From Aeromonas sanarellii (GTDB lineage: Bacteria; Pseudomonadota; Gammaproteobacteria; Enterobacterales; Aeromonadaceae): a stretch of 36,611 bases of DNA. Under the pieces are notes generated by a model that made no database searches, had not been told where the DNA came from, and saw only the letters and a program-made list of their open reading frames with translations. A program made the position numbers and the translations under genes. Positions 8,082 to 16,908 of this stretch are shown here, one piece after another. The stretch's first letter is position 1; each line of letters starts with the position of its first letter. Location: contig NZ_CDBN01000057.1 of assembly GCF_000820085.1 (NCBI RefSeq), positions 1 to 36,611 of the forward strand. Direction: 5' to 3'.

Positions 8082-8105
8082 GGTGCCGCCATGTCCGGCG
8101 GCGCC
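8082..8105. terminator. GC-rich hairpin between convergent genes
   Basis: A stem of nine pairs, including one G-T, is centred on GCCGCC / GGCGGC (8085-8090 and 8097-8102) with a 6-nt loop. It sits between the stops of the DUF2937 and LysR genes. No T run follows, so intrinsic termination would be weak. Confidence 0.35.
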
Positions 8106-8116
8106 CCCGAACGCGG

Positions 8117-8998
8117 TCATTCGAAGGGTTCGAGATAGGCCCCGATGGCCTTCTTGAGCCAGGCCAGCACCTTGCCATGGTGGGCATTTTCCGCCAGATA
8201 GACCCCGTAGTCGCGCCACTGCAGGCTGAACTTATGTTTCAGGGTCAGCAGCTCCCCCTGGCGCAGCTGGCTCTGGATCAGCGGTGACGGCAGCACGGCC
8301 CAACCGAGGCCGTCGAGCACCGCATCCCGCATCAGCTCGAAACTCGACAGCCCGATGTGATGACCGCCTATGGGCAGCAGGCTCTTGACCGAGAATTCGT
8401 CCACATAGGAGAGGGTGACCTGGGTATGGCCGGTCAGGTCCTGCTGCAATACCCGCTTCAGGCTGGCCAGCGGGTGGCTCGGGGCCACCACCATCAGGGT
8501 GCGGATTGGGTTGAGCACCTCGATGCTGAGGCCGCTGCGCTCCTGCTCCTCGGTGATGAGGCCGAAGGCGGCATCCACGAACCCCTCCTCCACCAGGGCG
8601 GGCAGCTCAGGCGGCGAGGCCAGCACCAGGGAGATGCTGGTGCCGGGAAACTGGTGGCGCAGCTGGCCCAGCATCTCCCGCCACACCGCCTCGGGGATGG
8701 CGTCATCCCGCGCCACCCGCAGCGCCACCTCGGCGCCGGAGGCATAATGCTCGCACTTGAGCTTGAGGCTGTTGGCGGCCTGCAGCAGCCGTTTGCAGTC
8801 GTCCAGCACCTGCTCGCCGATCTCGGTCAGCCGGCTCTGGTTGGCCCCTCGTTCAAAAAGTTCGACGCCAAGCTCAATCTCAAGCGCCGCGATCGCCGTG
8901 CTGACCGCGCTGCGACTCTTGCCAAGGCGGCGGGCCGCATTGGCGATGGAGCCACTGCTGGCTGATTCCACAAAGAGTTGTATCTGGTAGAGCTTCAT
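8117..8998 (-). CDS. LysR-family transcriptional regulator
   Basis: The 293-residue product has the LysR layout: a winged helix-turn-helix at about residues 1-60 (SIANAARRLGKSRSAVSTAIAALE) and then an effector-binding domain. The start at 8998 (MKLYQIQLF) puts the helix-turn-helix at the usual place; the frame extends ten codons further to 9028. The gene diverges from mdtJ-mdtI across 156 bp, the standard LysR arrangement for controlling the neighbouring operon. An interleaved inverted repeat lies in that gap. Control of the SMR pair, perhaps with a polyamine or cationic compound as co-inducer, is inferred. Confidence 0.9.
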   Translation of the reverse strand: MKLYQIQLFVESASSGSIANAARRLGKSRSAVSTAIAALEIELGVELFERGANQSRLTEIGEQVLDDCKRLLQAANSLKLKCEHYASGAEVALRVARDDAIPEAVWREMLGQLRHQFPGTSISLVLASPPELPALVEEGFVDAAFGLITEEQERSGLSIEVLNPIRTLMVVAPSHPLASLKRVLQQDLTGHTQVTLSYVDEFSVKSLLPIGGHHIGLSSFELMRDAVLDGLGWAVLPSPLIQSQLRQGELLTLKHKFSLQWRDYGVYLAENAHHGKVLAWLKKAIGAYLEPFE

Positions 8999-9066
8999 GA
9001 TCACGGCCGGGTGCTGGGTATCCGGCATTCACCTTATCTCGCCCGCAGCTGCCAAGGCAAACCGTC

Positions 9067-9090
9067 AGCGTCTGAGTTGTCGACGCTCAG
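9067..9090. promoter_or_regulatory. Interleaved inverted repeats, candidate LysR binding site
   Basis: AGCGTC (9067-9072) and GACGCT (9082-9087) form one inverted repeat with a 9-bp spacer. CTGAG (9072-9076) and CTCAG (9086-9090) form a second, overlapping one. The site lies between the divergent LysR and mdtJ genes, upstream of the candidate mdtJ promoter, as expected for a LysR recognition site. Confidence 0.45.
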
Positions 9091-9095
9091 CGATT

Positions 9096-9124
9096 CTGCC
9101 TCCTGAACGGGCTGCGGCTATCAT
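9096..9124 (+). promoter_or_regulatory. Candidate mdtJI promoter
   Basis: CTGCCT (9096-9101) and TATCAT (9119-9124) are 17 bp apart and about 30 bp before the mdtJ start. The weak -35 box would fit a LysR-activated promoter. Confidence 0.4.
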
Positions 9125-9154
9125 GGCCCCGTCGCAGCAACAAGAGGACATGTT

Positions 9155-9559
9155 ATGTCATTCAATCCCATGCTTCTGGCCCGCCTCTTCCTGACGGGAG
9201 CCATCCTGACCGAGGTCGCCGGCACCTCCACCATGGCCATGATCCCGGAGAACCAGGCCGGCTGGCTCAACTACCTGCCCATGTGGGCACTCATCTCGCT
9301 CTCCTACCTGTTGTTGGCCAAAGCCGCCACAACAATCTCCATTGGCATTGCCTTCGCGCTCTGGGAGGGGCTGGGGATCGCGCTGATCACCGTCGTCTCC
9401 GTACTGTTCCTCGACTACCGCCTGAATGCTCAGGAGTTGATCGGACTGGCGCTGGCCATAGTGGGGATTGTTCTGGTGACGATGGGTGAGCGCCACGAGG
9501 AGCCGGTCGCCCCCATGCACAGCGCCCACGAGGCCAGGGAGGTCCCATGCACCCGCTGA
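9155..9559 (+). CDS. mdtJ: SMR-family transporter subunit MdtJ
   Basis: This is one half of a two-gene small multidrug resistance transporter. In E. coli the MdtJI heterodimer exports spermidine across the inner membrane by proton antiport. The 134-residue product has four transmembrane helices, the membrane-embedded glutamate in the first helix (ILTEVAGT), and the SMR segments ISLSYLLLAKA and ALWEGLGIALITVVSVL, which match MdtJ better than MdtI. The C-terminal tail (about 108-134) is longer than the core and overlaps the next gene by 13 nt, indicating coupled translation. GAGGA precedes the ATG. The substrate is inferred from the E. coli pair; other cations are possible. Confidence 0.85.
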   Translation: MSFNPMLLARLFLTGAILTEVAGTSTMAMIPENQAGWLNYLPMWALISLSYLLLAKAATTISIGIAFALWEGLGIALITVVSVLFLDYRLNAQELIGLALAIVGIVLVTMGERHEEPVAPMHSAHEAREVPCTR

Positions 9560-9867
9560 TGATCGTGCTGGGCGCCGCCCTGCTGGATATCGGCGCCAAC
9601 ATGGCGATCAACCGCTCGCTCGGCTTTCGCCACAAGGGCTGGGGCCTGCTCGGCATCCTGCTGGTACTGTGCGCCTTCACTCTGCTGTCGGAGGCGGTCA
9701 GCACGGGCCGGATCGATCTGGCCGTGGCCTATGCCACCTGGGGCGCCATCGGGATCCTGGGTACCGCCCTCGGCGGACTGCTGCTGTTCGGCGAGCGGCT
9801 CAAGCCCGTCGGCTGGGTCGGCATCCTGGTGATGGCCGTCGCCGTGGCCCTGCTCACCACCGCCTGA
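9547..9867 (+). CDS. mdtI: SMR-family transporter subunit MdtI
   Basis: This is the second subunit of the pair, 106 residues with four transmembrane helices. The first helix carries an aspartate (ALLDIGANMAI) where most SMR proteins, including E. coli MdtI, have the proton-coupling glutamate. The segments LLSEAVSTGRIDLAVAYATWG and LLLFGERLKPVGWVG align with MdtI. Its start lies inside the end of mdtJ, so the two should be made together and form a heterodimer. A terminator follows. The Glu-to-Asp change leaves an acidic residue but may alter ion coupling; the partner MdtJ keeps the glutamate. Confidence 0.83.
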   Translation: MHPLMIVLGAALLDIGANMAINRSLGFRHKGWGLLGILLVLCAFTLLSEAVSTGRIDLAVAYATWGAIGILGTALGGLLLFGERLKPVGWVGILVMAVAVALLTTA

Positions 9868-9886
9868 CCCCCAGTTGACGCAAAGA

Positions 9887-9918
9887 AAGAAGCCGCCCGG
9901 TTTGCCTGGCGGCTTCTT
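9887..9918. terminator. Bidirectional terminator between mdtI and yaeR
   Basis: An 11-bp perfect stem AAGAAGCCGCC / GGCGGCTTCTT has a 10-nt loop. Pyrimidine-rich, T-containing tracts follow on both strands, and the hairpin lies between the stops of the convergent genes mdtI and yaeR. Confidence 0.75.
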
Positions 9919-9952
9919 CTGTTTGGGGGACTGAGGCCTGAGCGGCACATCC

Positions 9953-10354
9953 CTATGGCTGCGCTTCGTAGAGCTCCAGCGGCAGGCCGTCGGGGTCGGC
10001 GAAGAAGGTAAAGCGACTGCCGGTCAGCTCATCCACCCGCACCGGCTCCACCTCGACGCCGTGCCGCTGCAGATGGGCGATGACCCGGTCCAGCTCCACC
10101 ACCCGGAACGCCAGGTGGCGCAAACCGCACGCCTCCGGCCGGGAGGGGCGCGGCGGCGGCGCCGGAAAGCTGAACAGCTCCAGCTGGCTTCCGTCCGGCA
10201 GCGCCAGATCCAGCTTCCACGACTGGCGCTCGGCCCTCAGCGTCTCCGCAATGATGGGCAGCCCCAGCACCTGGTGATAGAAGTGGCGGGAGCGCTCATA
10301 GTCGCTGGCGATGATGGCCACGTGGTGGATGGCGTCAAACAGGGGAGTCGTCAT
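9953..10354 (-). CDS. yaeR: VOC family protein, YaeR-like
   Basis: This 133-residue vicinal-oxygen-chelate (glyoxalase/dioxygenase fold) protein is very close to E. coli YaeR. Both carry HHVAIIASDYERSRHFY, the stretch around ELFSFP, PPRPSRPEACGLRHLAF and the C-terminal RFTFFADPDGLPLELYE. The metal ligands of the fold, a first-strand His, a central Glu and His, and a C-terminal Glu, are conserved. The biochemical function of YaeR is not established. The start at 10354 has AAGGAG upstream; the longer frame to 10462 runs into mrcB and is not used. The gene follows mrcB by 43 bp on the same strand. Confidence 0.9.
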   Translation of the reverse strand: MTTPLFDAIHHVAIIASDYERSRHFYHQVLGLPIIAETLRAERQSWKLDLALPDGSQLELFSFPAPPPRPSRPEACGLRHLAFRVVELDRVIAHLQRHGVEVEPVRVDELTGSRFTFFADPDGLPLELYEAQP

Positions 10355-10370
10355 GGGCACTCCTTGCAAC

Positions 10371-10392
10371 ACGGGCAGCCAGGGCTGCCCGT
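10371..10392 (-). other. Hairpin between mrcB and yaeR
   Basis: A 9-bp perfect stem ACGGGCAGC / GCTGCCCGT with a 4-nt loop starts 5 bases after the mrcB stop and ends close to the yaeR ribosome binding site. There is no T run, so it may protect the mrcB mRNA end or lower yaeR expression rather than fully terminate. Confidence 0.55.
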
Positions 10393-10397
10393 CGCAG

Positions 10398-12719
10398 TTA
10401 GTTGAAGAAACCGTTGAACCAGTTGTCCAGCGCGTTGACCGGGTTGGAGACCGGGCTGGCACAGCTCATGGGCTCGGCCAGACCGGCCAGCTTGGCCGGC
10501 ACCTGCAGGCTGCCAGGGCAGTCGCTGGCCACCCGGGCCCCGCTCGCGCGGGAGAAGTTGGCCCAGCTCACCCCTTCCGGCATCTTCAGCCCCAGGCTGT
10601 TGACCCCGCGCTGGCTCATGTAGCCGCTGAACAGCTGGAGCGCACCGCTGGCACCGGTCAGCCCGGCCGGGGTGTTGTCGTCGCGGCCGACCCAGACGCT
10701 CACCAGCTCGTTGTTGTCCATCCCGGCGAACCAGGAGTCGCGCAGCTCGTTGGTGGTCCCCGTCTTGGCAGCCATGGTGGCGCCGGGGAACTTGGCGCCC
10801 AGCGCCCGGGCCGTGCCCTGGCTCACCGTCTTGGTCATGGCGAACAGGGTCAGCCAGCTCGCCTGGGGATCCGTCACCCGCTTCGCGGTCTCGTCATGCT
10901 GGTAGAGCTGGCTGCCATCGCCGTTCACCACGGCGCGGATCGCCGACAGCGGCTGGGTCAGCCCCTGGTTCGCGATGGGCAGGTACATCTGGTTCACCTC
11001 CATGGGGGAGAGGGCCACGGCCCCCAGCACCAGGGACGGATAGGGCTGGATCTCCTGCTCCACGCCGAGCTTGTGCAGGGTGTCCACCACCTTGTCCAGA
11101 CCGACCTGCATCCCGAGGTTGACGGTCGGCACGTTGAGGGAGCTGGCGAGCGCCTCCATCAGCGGCACGCTCTGGCGGAACTTGCGATCGTAGTTCTGGG
11201 GCGTCCAGATCTGGCCGTCCTGGCCGCGGATGCGGATCGGCTGATCTTTCAGCGGTGTGCCCAGGGTCAGGCCGTTGGAGAGGCCGGTCAGGTAGACCGC
11301 CGGCTTCACCAGGGAGCCGATCTGGCGGCGGGCATCCAGCGCCCGGTTGAAGCCGGCGTAACGGGGATCCCGTCCCCCCACCATGGCCACCACCTCGCCC
11401 TTGTGCCAGTCGGAGACCACCATGGCCGCCTCCAGCTTCTTCTTGCCGCGCTGCTTCTCTATGGTGGCCAGCCCCGTCTGCACCGCCTGCTCGGCGGCGT
11501 GCTGGGCGATGGGATCCAGGCTGGTGAAGATCTTGAGGCCGGACTGCTTGAGCAGATCCGGGCCGAAGCGGCTCTGGATCTCCCGCTTGAGCAGCCCCAT
11601 GAAGGCCGGGGTGCGGCCATAGCTCATCTGGCCGCGGGCGATGATGCCCAGCGGCTGCTTGCTGGCCAGCTCATACTCGGCCTGGGTCAGGCTGCCGTGC
11701 TCCATCAGGAGCTTGAGCACCAGATCCCGGCGCGCCTTGGCCCGGTCCGGGAAGCGCCAGGGATCGTAATAGGAGGGGCCCTTCACCATGCCCACCAGCA
11801 GGGCCACCTGATCGATGTCCAGCTCGTTGACCGGGATGCCGAAGTAGAAGTAGGAGGCGAGCCCGAAGCCGTAAACCCCCTGGGAGAAGTTCTGCCCCAG
11901 ATAGACCTCGTTGAGGTAGGCCTCCAGGATCTCGTCCTTGCTGTAGCGGTAGTCGATGAGCACCGCCATGTAGGCCTCCTGCAGCTTGCGCCACAGGCTG
12001 CGCTCACGGGTCAGGAAGAAGTTCTTGGCGAGCTGCTGGGTGAGGGTGCTGCCCCCCTGGACGGTGCGCCCCGCCAGCAGGTTGGCCGCCATGGCGCGCA
12101 TGATGGCCACGGGCGAGACGCCGCCGTGCTGGTAGAAGTCACGGTCTTCCGTGGTGAGCAGGGTGACCAGCAGGCTGTCAGGCACCTCGGAGAGCCGCAC
12201 CAGCAGACGATCCTCCCGATCCTCGGTGTTGAGGCGATCCAGCAGCACAGGGTCCATCTGGGCGTAGCCGAGCTGACGCTGGTTCTCCAGGGACTGAATT
12301 CCCTCGAGCCGCGCCCCGTTGAAGGTGAGGCGCAGGCCGCGGGCGCCGTCGGCCCCGTCGTGGAACTCGAATGGACGGCGGATAAGCTCGATGCGGTTGC
12401 CGCTCACTGCGTACTCCCCCGGGGTGTGCGGCTGGCGCACCTGCTTGTAGCTCAGCATGTTGAGCTCGCGCAGCATCTGGGTCTGGGAGAGACGCTGGCT
12501 GGGATAGAGCTCCAGCGGGCGACTGTAGACCATCACGGGCAACTGCCACTTCTCGCCGTCGAAGCGCTCGCGCACCTTGGTATCCAGGTAGATGCCGAAC
12601 ACCACCATGAAGGCGCCCACCACCAGGGAGATCTTGAAACCAAGCCAGAACAGGGTGCGCCAGATGGTGCGTTTGGGCGCCGCCTTCTTGGGGGGGCTCT
12701 TGCGTCGTTGGGTTGCCAT
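10398..12719 (-). CDS. mrcB: Penicillin-binding protein 1B (bifunctional)
   Basis: PBP1b polymerises lipid II into glycan strands and cross-links the stem peptides in the periplasm. The 773-residue product has a short basic cytoplasmic tail and a transmembrane helix (about 22-45). The UB2H-like domain (about 65-150) follows. In the GT51 glycosyltransferase, E191 of TTEDRDFYQHGG is catalytic and QGGSTLTQQLAKN is conserved. The transpeptidase has SLVK (S469), SLN (527-529) and KTGT (652-655). The start at 12719 follows AGAGGA; the frame is open to 12746. The gene lies downstream of hrpB on the same strand, with 129 bp between, and yaeR follows. It is a target of beta-lactams. Confidence 0.97.
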   Translation of the reverse strand: MATQRRKSPPKKAAPKRTIWRTLFWLGFKISLVVGAFMVVFGIYLDTKVRERFDGEKWQLPVMVYSRPLELYPSQRLSQTQMLRELNMLSYKQVRQPHTPGEYAVSGNRIELIRRPFEFHDGADGARGLRLTFNGARLEGIQSLENQRQLGYAQMDPVLLDRLNTEDREDRLLVRLSEVPDSLLVTLLTTEDRDFYQHGGVSPVAIMRAMAANLLAGRTVQGGSTLTQQLAKNFFLTRERSLWRKLQEAYMAVLIDYRYSKDEILEAYLNEVYLGQNFSQGVYGFGLASYFYFGIPVNELDIDQVALLVGMVKGPSYYDPWRFPDRAKARRDLVLKLLMEHGSLTQAEYELASKQPLGIIARGQMSYGRTPAFMGLLKREIQSRFGPDLLKQSGLKIFTSLDPIAQHAAEQAVQTGLATIEKQRGKKKLEAAMVVSDWHKGEVVAMVGGRDPRYAGFNRALDARRQIGSLVKPAVYLTGLSNGLTLGTPLKDQPIRIRGQDGQIWTPQNYDRKFRQSVPLMEALASSLNVPTVNLGMQVGLDKVVDTLHKLGVEQEIQPYPSLVLGAVALSPMEVNQMYLPIANQGLTQPLSAIRAVVNGDGSQLYQHDETAKRVTDPQASWLTLFAMTKTVSQGTARALGAKFPGATMAAKTGTTNELRDSWFAGMDNNELVSVWVGRDDNTPAGLTGASGALQLFSGYMSQRGVNSLGLKMPEGVSWANFSRASGARVASDCPGSLQVPAKLAGLAEPMSCASPVSNPVNALDNWFNGFFN

Positions 12720-12848
12720 AAATCCTCTTGTTTTCCTACTCGTCATCTCGCATTCGCGAGCGGCCAGGGATGCCGGTTCCTGTGGTGGATCGGCCCTGTG
12801 CCTGGTCCATCCTGCTCTGGTCGCACCGGCCGGTCACTTTAGTGCCGG

Positions 12849-15344
12849 CTACTCCTGCAGCCCCATCTTCTTCTTGGTCACCCTGGTCGGCATGGCCTCC
12901 AGCGGATTGTCCGGCCAGTAGTGACGGGGGTAGCGACCCTTCATCTCTTTCTTTACCTGTTCGTAGGATCCCGCCCAGAAGGCGGCGAGATCCGCGGTGA
13001 TCTGCAAGGGCCGCTGGGCCGGGGAGAGCAGCTCCACCACCAGGGGCACCCGGCCGTCGGCCACACAGGGGGTGGCGCCCAGCCCGAACATCTCCTGGAT
13101 GCGCACCGGGATCGCCGGCGCCTGCCCCGGCTGGTAGCGGATCCGCACCCGGCTGCCGGTCGGCGCCGTGAAATGGCTAGGCAGCGCCTCGTCCAGCCGC
13201 CTTGGCAGCGGCCAGGGCAGGGACTGGCGCAGGATGTCGCTCATATCGAGCTTTTTCAACTGCTCCAGTCGGGTCAGGCCGCTCACCGCCGGCAGCAGCC
13301 ACTGCTCGAGGCCCGCGAGCAGGCTCTCCTCGTCCATCGCGGGCCAGCCCTCGTCCGGCAGCCACTCGGCGGCGCAGCGCAGCCGGGCCAGCAGCCCCTC
13401 GCTGGCGTCGTCCCAGGGCAGCACGTGCAGCCCCTTGCGCCGAATGCCCTGCAGCAGGCAGCGTCCCTTCTGTTCGTCCGACAGCTCGGTGAGCGGCCTC
13501 TGACTCAGCACCAGCTCGCCCAGCACCTGCTGGCGCTCCGCCCGCACCCGCTCCTCACGCTCGTCCCAGTCGAACCACTGGCGCTCGCTCACCATCTCCG
13601 GCAGCAGGCGCACCAGCTCGTCCAGCTCCACCGGCTCGGCAATGAAGATGCGGCTGCCGCGCTCGTTCTGACCCATTTCGACGGCCACGAGGGCCCCCTG
13701 CCCCTGACAGGGATGCCCTTCTACCAGATCGCAGCTCACCCCGCCACTGAGCTGGTAGCGCTGGCCGCTGCGCAGCCTGCCGATGCGATCGGGCCAGGCG
13801 AGGGCACAGAGCAGGCCCAGCCACTGGCCCCGGGCGACCTCCTGGCGCACGCCGAGCCGCTCGAACCAGCGGGTGGCCCCCTGGCGCAGGGCCCCTTGCC
13901 GGCGGTGGAACAGCACGGAAAGGCGTTCGGATCCTCGCAGATCTTCTTCCAGCAGCGCCACCAGGAAAGCCGCATCGGCGACAATCCCTGTCAGACCCTC
14001 GGCTTCCAGCTCCCGGGCCCGCAGCAGCATGCGGGCGAGGCGGGGATGGGTACCGAACGCCGCCATCACCCTCCCCTCAGGGGTCAACTGTTGCTCGCCG
14101 CCCGGCTTCATGGCACCCAGGGTCACCAGCAGCCGCTGAGCACTGGCCACGGCGGCGGCCGGGGGCGGGTCCAGCAGCGGCAGCGCCTCCGCCCTGGCCC
14201 CCCACTGGGCGGCATCCAGGAGCAGACCGGTCAGCTCCTGGGTCAGGATGTCGGGGGGGCTCTGCTCGGCGAGGCGCTCCTGCACCTCGCCGCTCCAGAG
14301 CCGGTAGCAGACGCCGGGGCCAAGACGACCGGCCCGCCCTGCCCGCTGGGTGGCGGAGGACTTGGCGATGGGGCGGGTCTCCAGCCGGGTGACACCGCTC
14401 TTGAGATCGAAGGAGGCCCGCCGCTCCAGCCCGCTGTCGACGACCACCGAGATCCCCTCGATGGTGAGAGAGGTCTCCGCCACATTGGTGGTGAGCACCA
14501 GCTTGCGACGGCCCGCCGGGGCCGGATCTATGGCCGCCTGCTGGGCCGCCATGTCGAGGCGGCCGTAGAGAGGGGCGAGGATCACCTCGTCCGGCAGCCG
14601 CCCTTCCAGCCACTGCGCCAGCCGCTCTATCTCCCCCTGGCCCGGCAGGAAGACTAGGACGCTGCCATCGTGGGCGGCCAGCGCCTCCAGCACCACGGCG
14701 CCGAGCTGGGGCTCCAGCCACTGCTGGCGATTGGCGGGGCGATAGTGGTACTCGATGGGAAAGCCGCGTCCCTCGGAGCGCACCACGGGGGCATCCGGCA
14801 AAAGCCGCTCCAGCGCCATGCCATCCAGGGTGGCGGACATCACCAGTAGCTTGAGATCGTCGCGCAACCCCTGCTGGCTCTCGATGGCGAAGGCCAGGGC
14901 GGTGTCGGCGTGCAGGCTGCGTTCGTGGAACTCGTCGAAGATCACCAGCGAGACGCCGGTGAGCTCGGGATCCTGCTGCAGCATCCGGGTCAGCACCCCC
15001 TCGGTCACGATCTCGAGCCGGGTGGCGGCGCTGGTGCGGCTCTCGCCCCGCACCCGCAGGCCCACGCGCTCCCCCACCTTCTCCCCCAGCTGGCGCGCCA
15101 GGAAGCTCGCGATGTTGCGTGCCGCGAGGCGTCTGGGCTCCAGCATGATGATGCGACCGGGCAGCCGCTGCCGGCGCACCAGCTCCAGGGGCAGCAGGGT
15201 CGACTTGCCCGCCCCCGGCGGCGCCTGCAGGATCACGCTGGCGTGGCGGTCGATGGCGGCAAACAGCTCGGGCAGCACCGAGACGATGGGGAGTGAAGAC
15301 AAAGCGGCGCGGACCTTCTGTGATGACCTGGAAAAGGCGTCCAT
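12849..15344 (-). CDS. hrpB: ATP-dependent helicase HrpB
   Basis: HrpB is a DEAH-type helicase whose cellular role is poorly known. The 831-residue product has Walker A GAGKST (44-49), DEFH (137-140), SAT (170-172) and motif [10 protein letters not shown] (333-340). The family's C-terminal domain follows, ending with [33 protein letters not shown] and [14 protein letters not shown]. The start at 15344 (MDAFSRSS) gives about 15 residues more than the E. coli start; the frame is open much further upstream, but only through antisense thpR sequence. The gene diverges from thpR-sfsA, with mrcB downstream, as in E. coli. Confidence 0.95.
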   Translation of the reverse strand: MDAFSRSSQKVRAALSSLPIVSVLPELFAAIDRHASVILQAPPGAGKSTLLPLELVRRQRLPGRIIMLEPRRLAARNIASFLARQLGEKVGERVGLRVRGESRTSAATRLEIVTEGVLTRMLQQDPELTGVSLVIFDEFHERSLHADTALAFAIESQQGLRDDLKLLVMSATLDGMALERLLPDAPVVRSEGRGFPIEYHYRPANRQQWLEPQLGAVVLEALAAHDGSVLVFLPGQGEIERLAQWLEGRLPDEVILAPLYGRLDMAAQQAAIDPAPAGRRKLVLTTNVAETSLTIEGISVVVDSGLERRASFDLKSGVTRLETRPIAKSSATQRAGRAGRLGPGVCYRLWSGEVQERLAEQSPPDILTQELTGLLLDAAQWGARAEALPLLDPPPAAAVASAQRLLVTLGAMKPGGEQQLTPEGRVMAAFGTHPRLARMLLRARELEAEGLTGIVADAAFLVALLEEDLRGSERLSVLFHRRQGALRQGATRWFERLGVRQEVARGQWLGLLCALAWPDRIGRLRSGQRYQLSGGVSCDLVEGHPCQGQGALVAVEMGQNERGSRIFIAEPVELDELVRLLPEMVSERQWFDWDEREERVRAERQQVLGELVLSQRPLTELSDEQKGRCLLQGIRRKGLHVLPWDDASEGLLARLRCAAEWLPDEGWPAMDEESLLAGLEQWLLPAVSGLTRLEQLKKLDMSDILRQSLPWPLPRRLDEALPSHFTAPTGSRVRIRYQPGQAPAIPVRIQEMFGLGATPCVADGRVPLVVELLSPAQRPLQITADLAAFWAGSYEQVKKEMKGRYPRHYWPDNPLEAMPTRVTKKKMGLQE

Positions 15345-15482
15345 TCTGCCACAGCCACCCGGCCACCGTAAGCGGCAGTGCCCGCCCCCTGCTGGCGGGC
15401 CAGGCGACACGGCAAGACATCCGGGGAGCAGCTGCCATAGAATGGCCCCCTGCGATGAGCACCACGAGGACAGACACCGCGC

Positions 15483-16049
15483 ATGCCCAAACTCTTCTTT
15501 GCCCTGCCCCTGCCCACCCTGGCCCCCGAGCTGGCGGCCTGGCGCGACCGGCGCCCCTGGCCCGGCCTGCCGGTGCCGGAAGCCAATCTGCACCTGACCC
15601 TGGCCTTCCTCGGGGAGGCCGACGAGGCGACCCAGGCCCGCCTGATCGCGCTCGCCGGCCAGCAGCATTGCCCGCCCTTCAGCGTCCATCTGGATCAGAC
15701 CGGCTGGTTTCAGCGTGCCAAGGCGGCCTGGGTGGGCCCCAGCGAATGGCCGAACGAGCTCACCGTCCTGGCCAGGGCCCTGCGCCGCCACGGCGAGAAG
15801 CTGGGGCTTGGCAACGGCGAGCAGGGCTATCGCCCCCATGTCACCCTGTCGCGCAAGGCGAACGAGGCCCCTGGCGAGCTGCCCGCCCCCGACTTTCAGC
15901 TCGAGGCGGACCGCTTCTGCCTCTACCGGTCCGTCAGCACCCCGGACGGCGTCCATTACGAGCCGCTGGCCTGCTGGCCCCTGCGCGCCCGCCCCAAACC
16001 CGCAGCACGCCCTCGCCCCGACACCAACGCCCAGGAGAACCGCCGATGA
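15483..16049 (+). CDS. thpR: RNA 2',3'-cyclic phosphodiesterase ThpR
   Basis: ThpR (formerly LigT) is a small 2H-family enzyme that opens 2',3'-cyclic phosphates on RNA ends and can also join tRNA halves in vitro. The 188-residue product carries both catalytic HxT motifs: H37-L-T39 in [11 protein letters not shown] and H119-V-T121 in [10 protein letters not shown]. Its last codons overlap the start of sfsA in an ATGA, so the two are translationally coupled. The gene diverges from hrpB over about 138 bp. The C-terminal tail (about 170-188), rich in Pro, Arg and Ala, is not needed for the core fold. Confidence 0.94.
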   Translation: MPKLFFALPLPTLAPELAAWRDRRPWPGLPVPEANLHLTLAFLGEADEATQARLIALAGQQHCPPFSVHLDQTGWFQRAKAAWVGPSEWPNELTVLARALRRHGEKLGLGNGEQGYRPHVTLSRKANEAPGELPAPDFQLEADRFCLYRSVSTPDGVHYEPLACWPLRARPKPAARPRPDTNAQENRR

Positions 16050-16789
16050 TCTTCGCTCCCCCCCTGCAATCCGGGCAGCTGATCGCCCGCTACAAGCGCT
16101 TCCTGACCGACGTACAACTCGAGGGCGGCGAGGTGATCACCCTCCACTGCGCCAATACCGGTGCCATGACAGGCTGCGCCGAGCCCGGTACCCGGGTCTG
16201 GTATTCCACCTCTAACAATCCCAGGCGCAAGCTGGCCCACAGCTGGGAAATCGCCGAGAGCCCGGCGGGCCACTTCATCTGCGTCAACACCGCCCGGGCC
16301 AACCAGATTGCACGGGAGCTGATCGAGCAGGGCGCCATCGCGCCGCTGGCGGGCTATGCCAGGCTGCGCACCGAGGTGAAATATGGCGAGGAGAACAGCC
16401 GCATCGACCTGCTGCTGGAGGATGACGAGCGGCCGGATTGTTACATCGAGGTGAAGTCGGTGACCCTGCTCGACGAGCGGGAGCAGCCGGGCATGGGTTA
16501 CTTCCCCGATGCCGTGACCGCCCGCGGCGCCAAGCACTTGCGTGAATTGATGGCCATGAAGGCGGCCGGCCACAGGGCCGTGCTGCTATTTATGGTGCTG
16601 CACTCCGGCATCGAGCGGATGCGGCCTGCGGCCCATATCGATCCGCTCTATAGTCAACTTATCGAGCAGGCGATGGCGGCAGGGGTTGAAATTTTATGCT
16701 ATCGCCCCCATGTTGGGGTGCAGGGCATTGTGGCGCAAGATTTTATCCCGTTTGAATCTGGCCATATGCTACCCGAGGGCAAAGAATAA
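16046..16789 (+). CDS. sfsA: SfsA family protein (sugar fermentation stimulation)
   Basis: SfsA is a predicted DNA-binding protein with a nuclease-like C-terminal fold. It was named because extra copies helped maltose use in E. coli, and its true role is uncertain. The 247-residue product aligns with E. coli SfsA (234 aa). It has an N-terminal OB-like part with [15 protein letters not shown] and CANTGAM, and a central nuclease-like core with [17 protein letters not shown] and [16 protein letters not shown] lies upstream of the ATG, which overlaps the thpR stop by four bases. dksA follows from its own promoter, as in E. coli. Confidence 0.94.
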   Translation: MIFAPPLQSGQLIARYKRFLTDVQLEGGEVITLHCANTGAMTGCAEPGTRVWYSTSNNPRRKLAHSWEIAESPAGHFICVNTARANQIARELIEQGAIAPLAGYARLRTEVKYGEENSRIDLLLEDDERPDCYIEVKSVTLLDEREQPGMGYFPDAVTARGAKHLRELMAMKAAGHRAVLLFMVLHSGIERMRPAAHIDPLYSQLIEQAMAAGVEILCYRPHVGVQGIVAQDFIPFESGHMLPEGKE

Positions 16790-16824
16790 ATGCGGAAGTG
16801 GGTAACATTATTGACAAGGCTTGT

Positions 16825-16853
16825 TTGCCTCCCGTTGACCCTTCTGCTATAGA
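16825..16853 (+). promoter_or_regulatory. Candidate dksA promoter
   Basis: TTGCCT (16825-16830) and TATAGA (16848-16853) are separated by 17 bp, with a TGC extended -10 element. It lies about 55 bp before dksA. Confidence 0.6.
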
Positions 16854-16908
16854 TGTCGCCCTCAATTTATGGATGGCACGGGTAGCGTGCTGAATTAGGA
16901 GACAGGGC

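Noticed and set aside
10311..12842. 843-codon plus-strand ORF opposite mrcB
   Set aside because: It is the antisense shadow of a clear PBP1b gene. Long antisense ORFs arise from high GC, and its composition, rich in His, Gln and Gly, is typical of such shadows.
12921..14657. 578-codon plus-strand ORF opposite hrpB
   Set aside because: It is an antisense shadow of hrpB with the same low-complexity His/Gln/Gly composition and no recognisable domain.
15345..15956. N-terminal extension of hrpB
   Set aside because: The open frame only reads the antisense strand of thpR. The family start lies near 15344.
16811..16853. TTGACA or TTGACC as the -35 of dksA
   Set aside because: Spacers of 31 and 7 bp to the TATAGA -10 box are not workable. 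TTGCCT at 16825 gives 17 bp.
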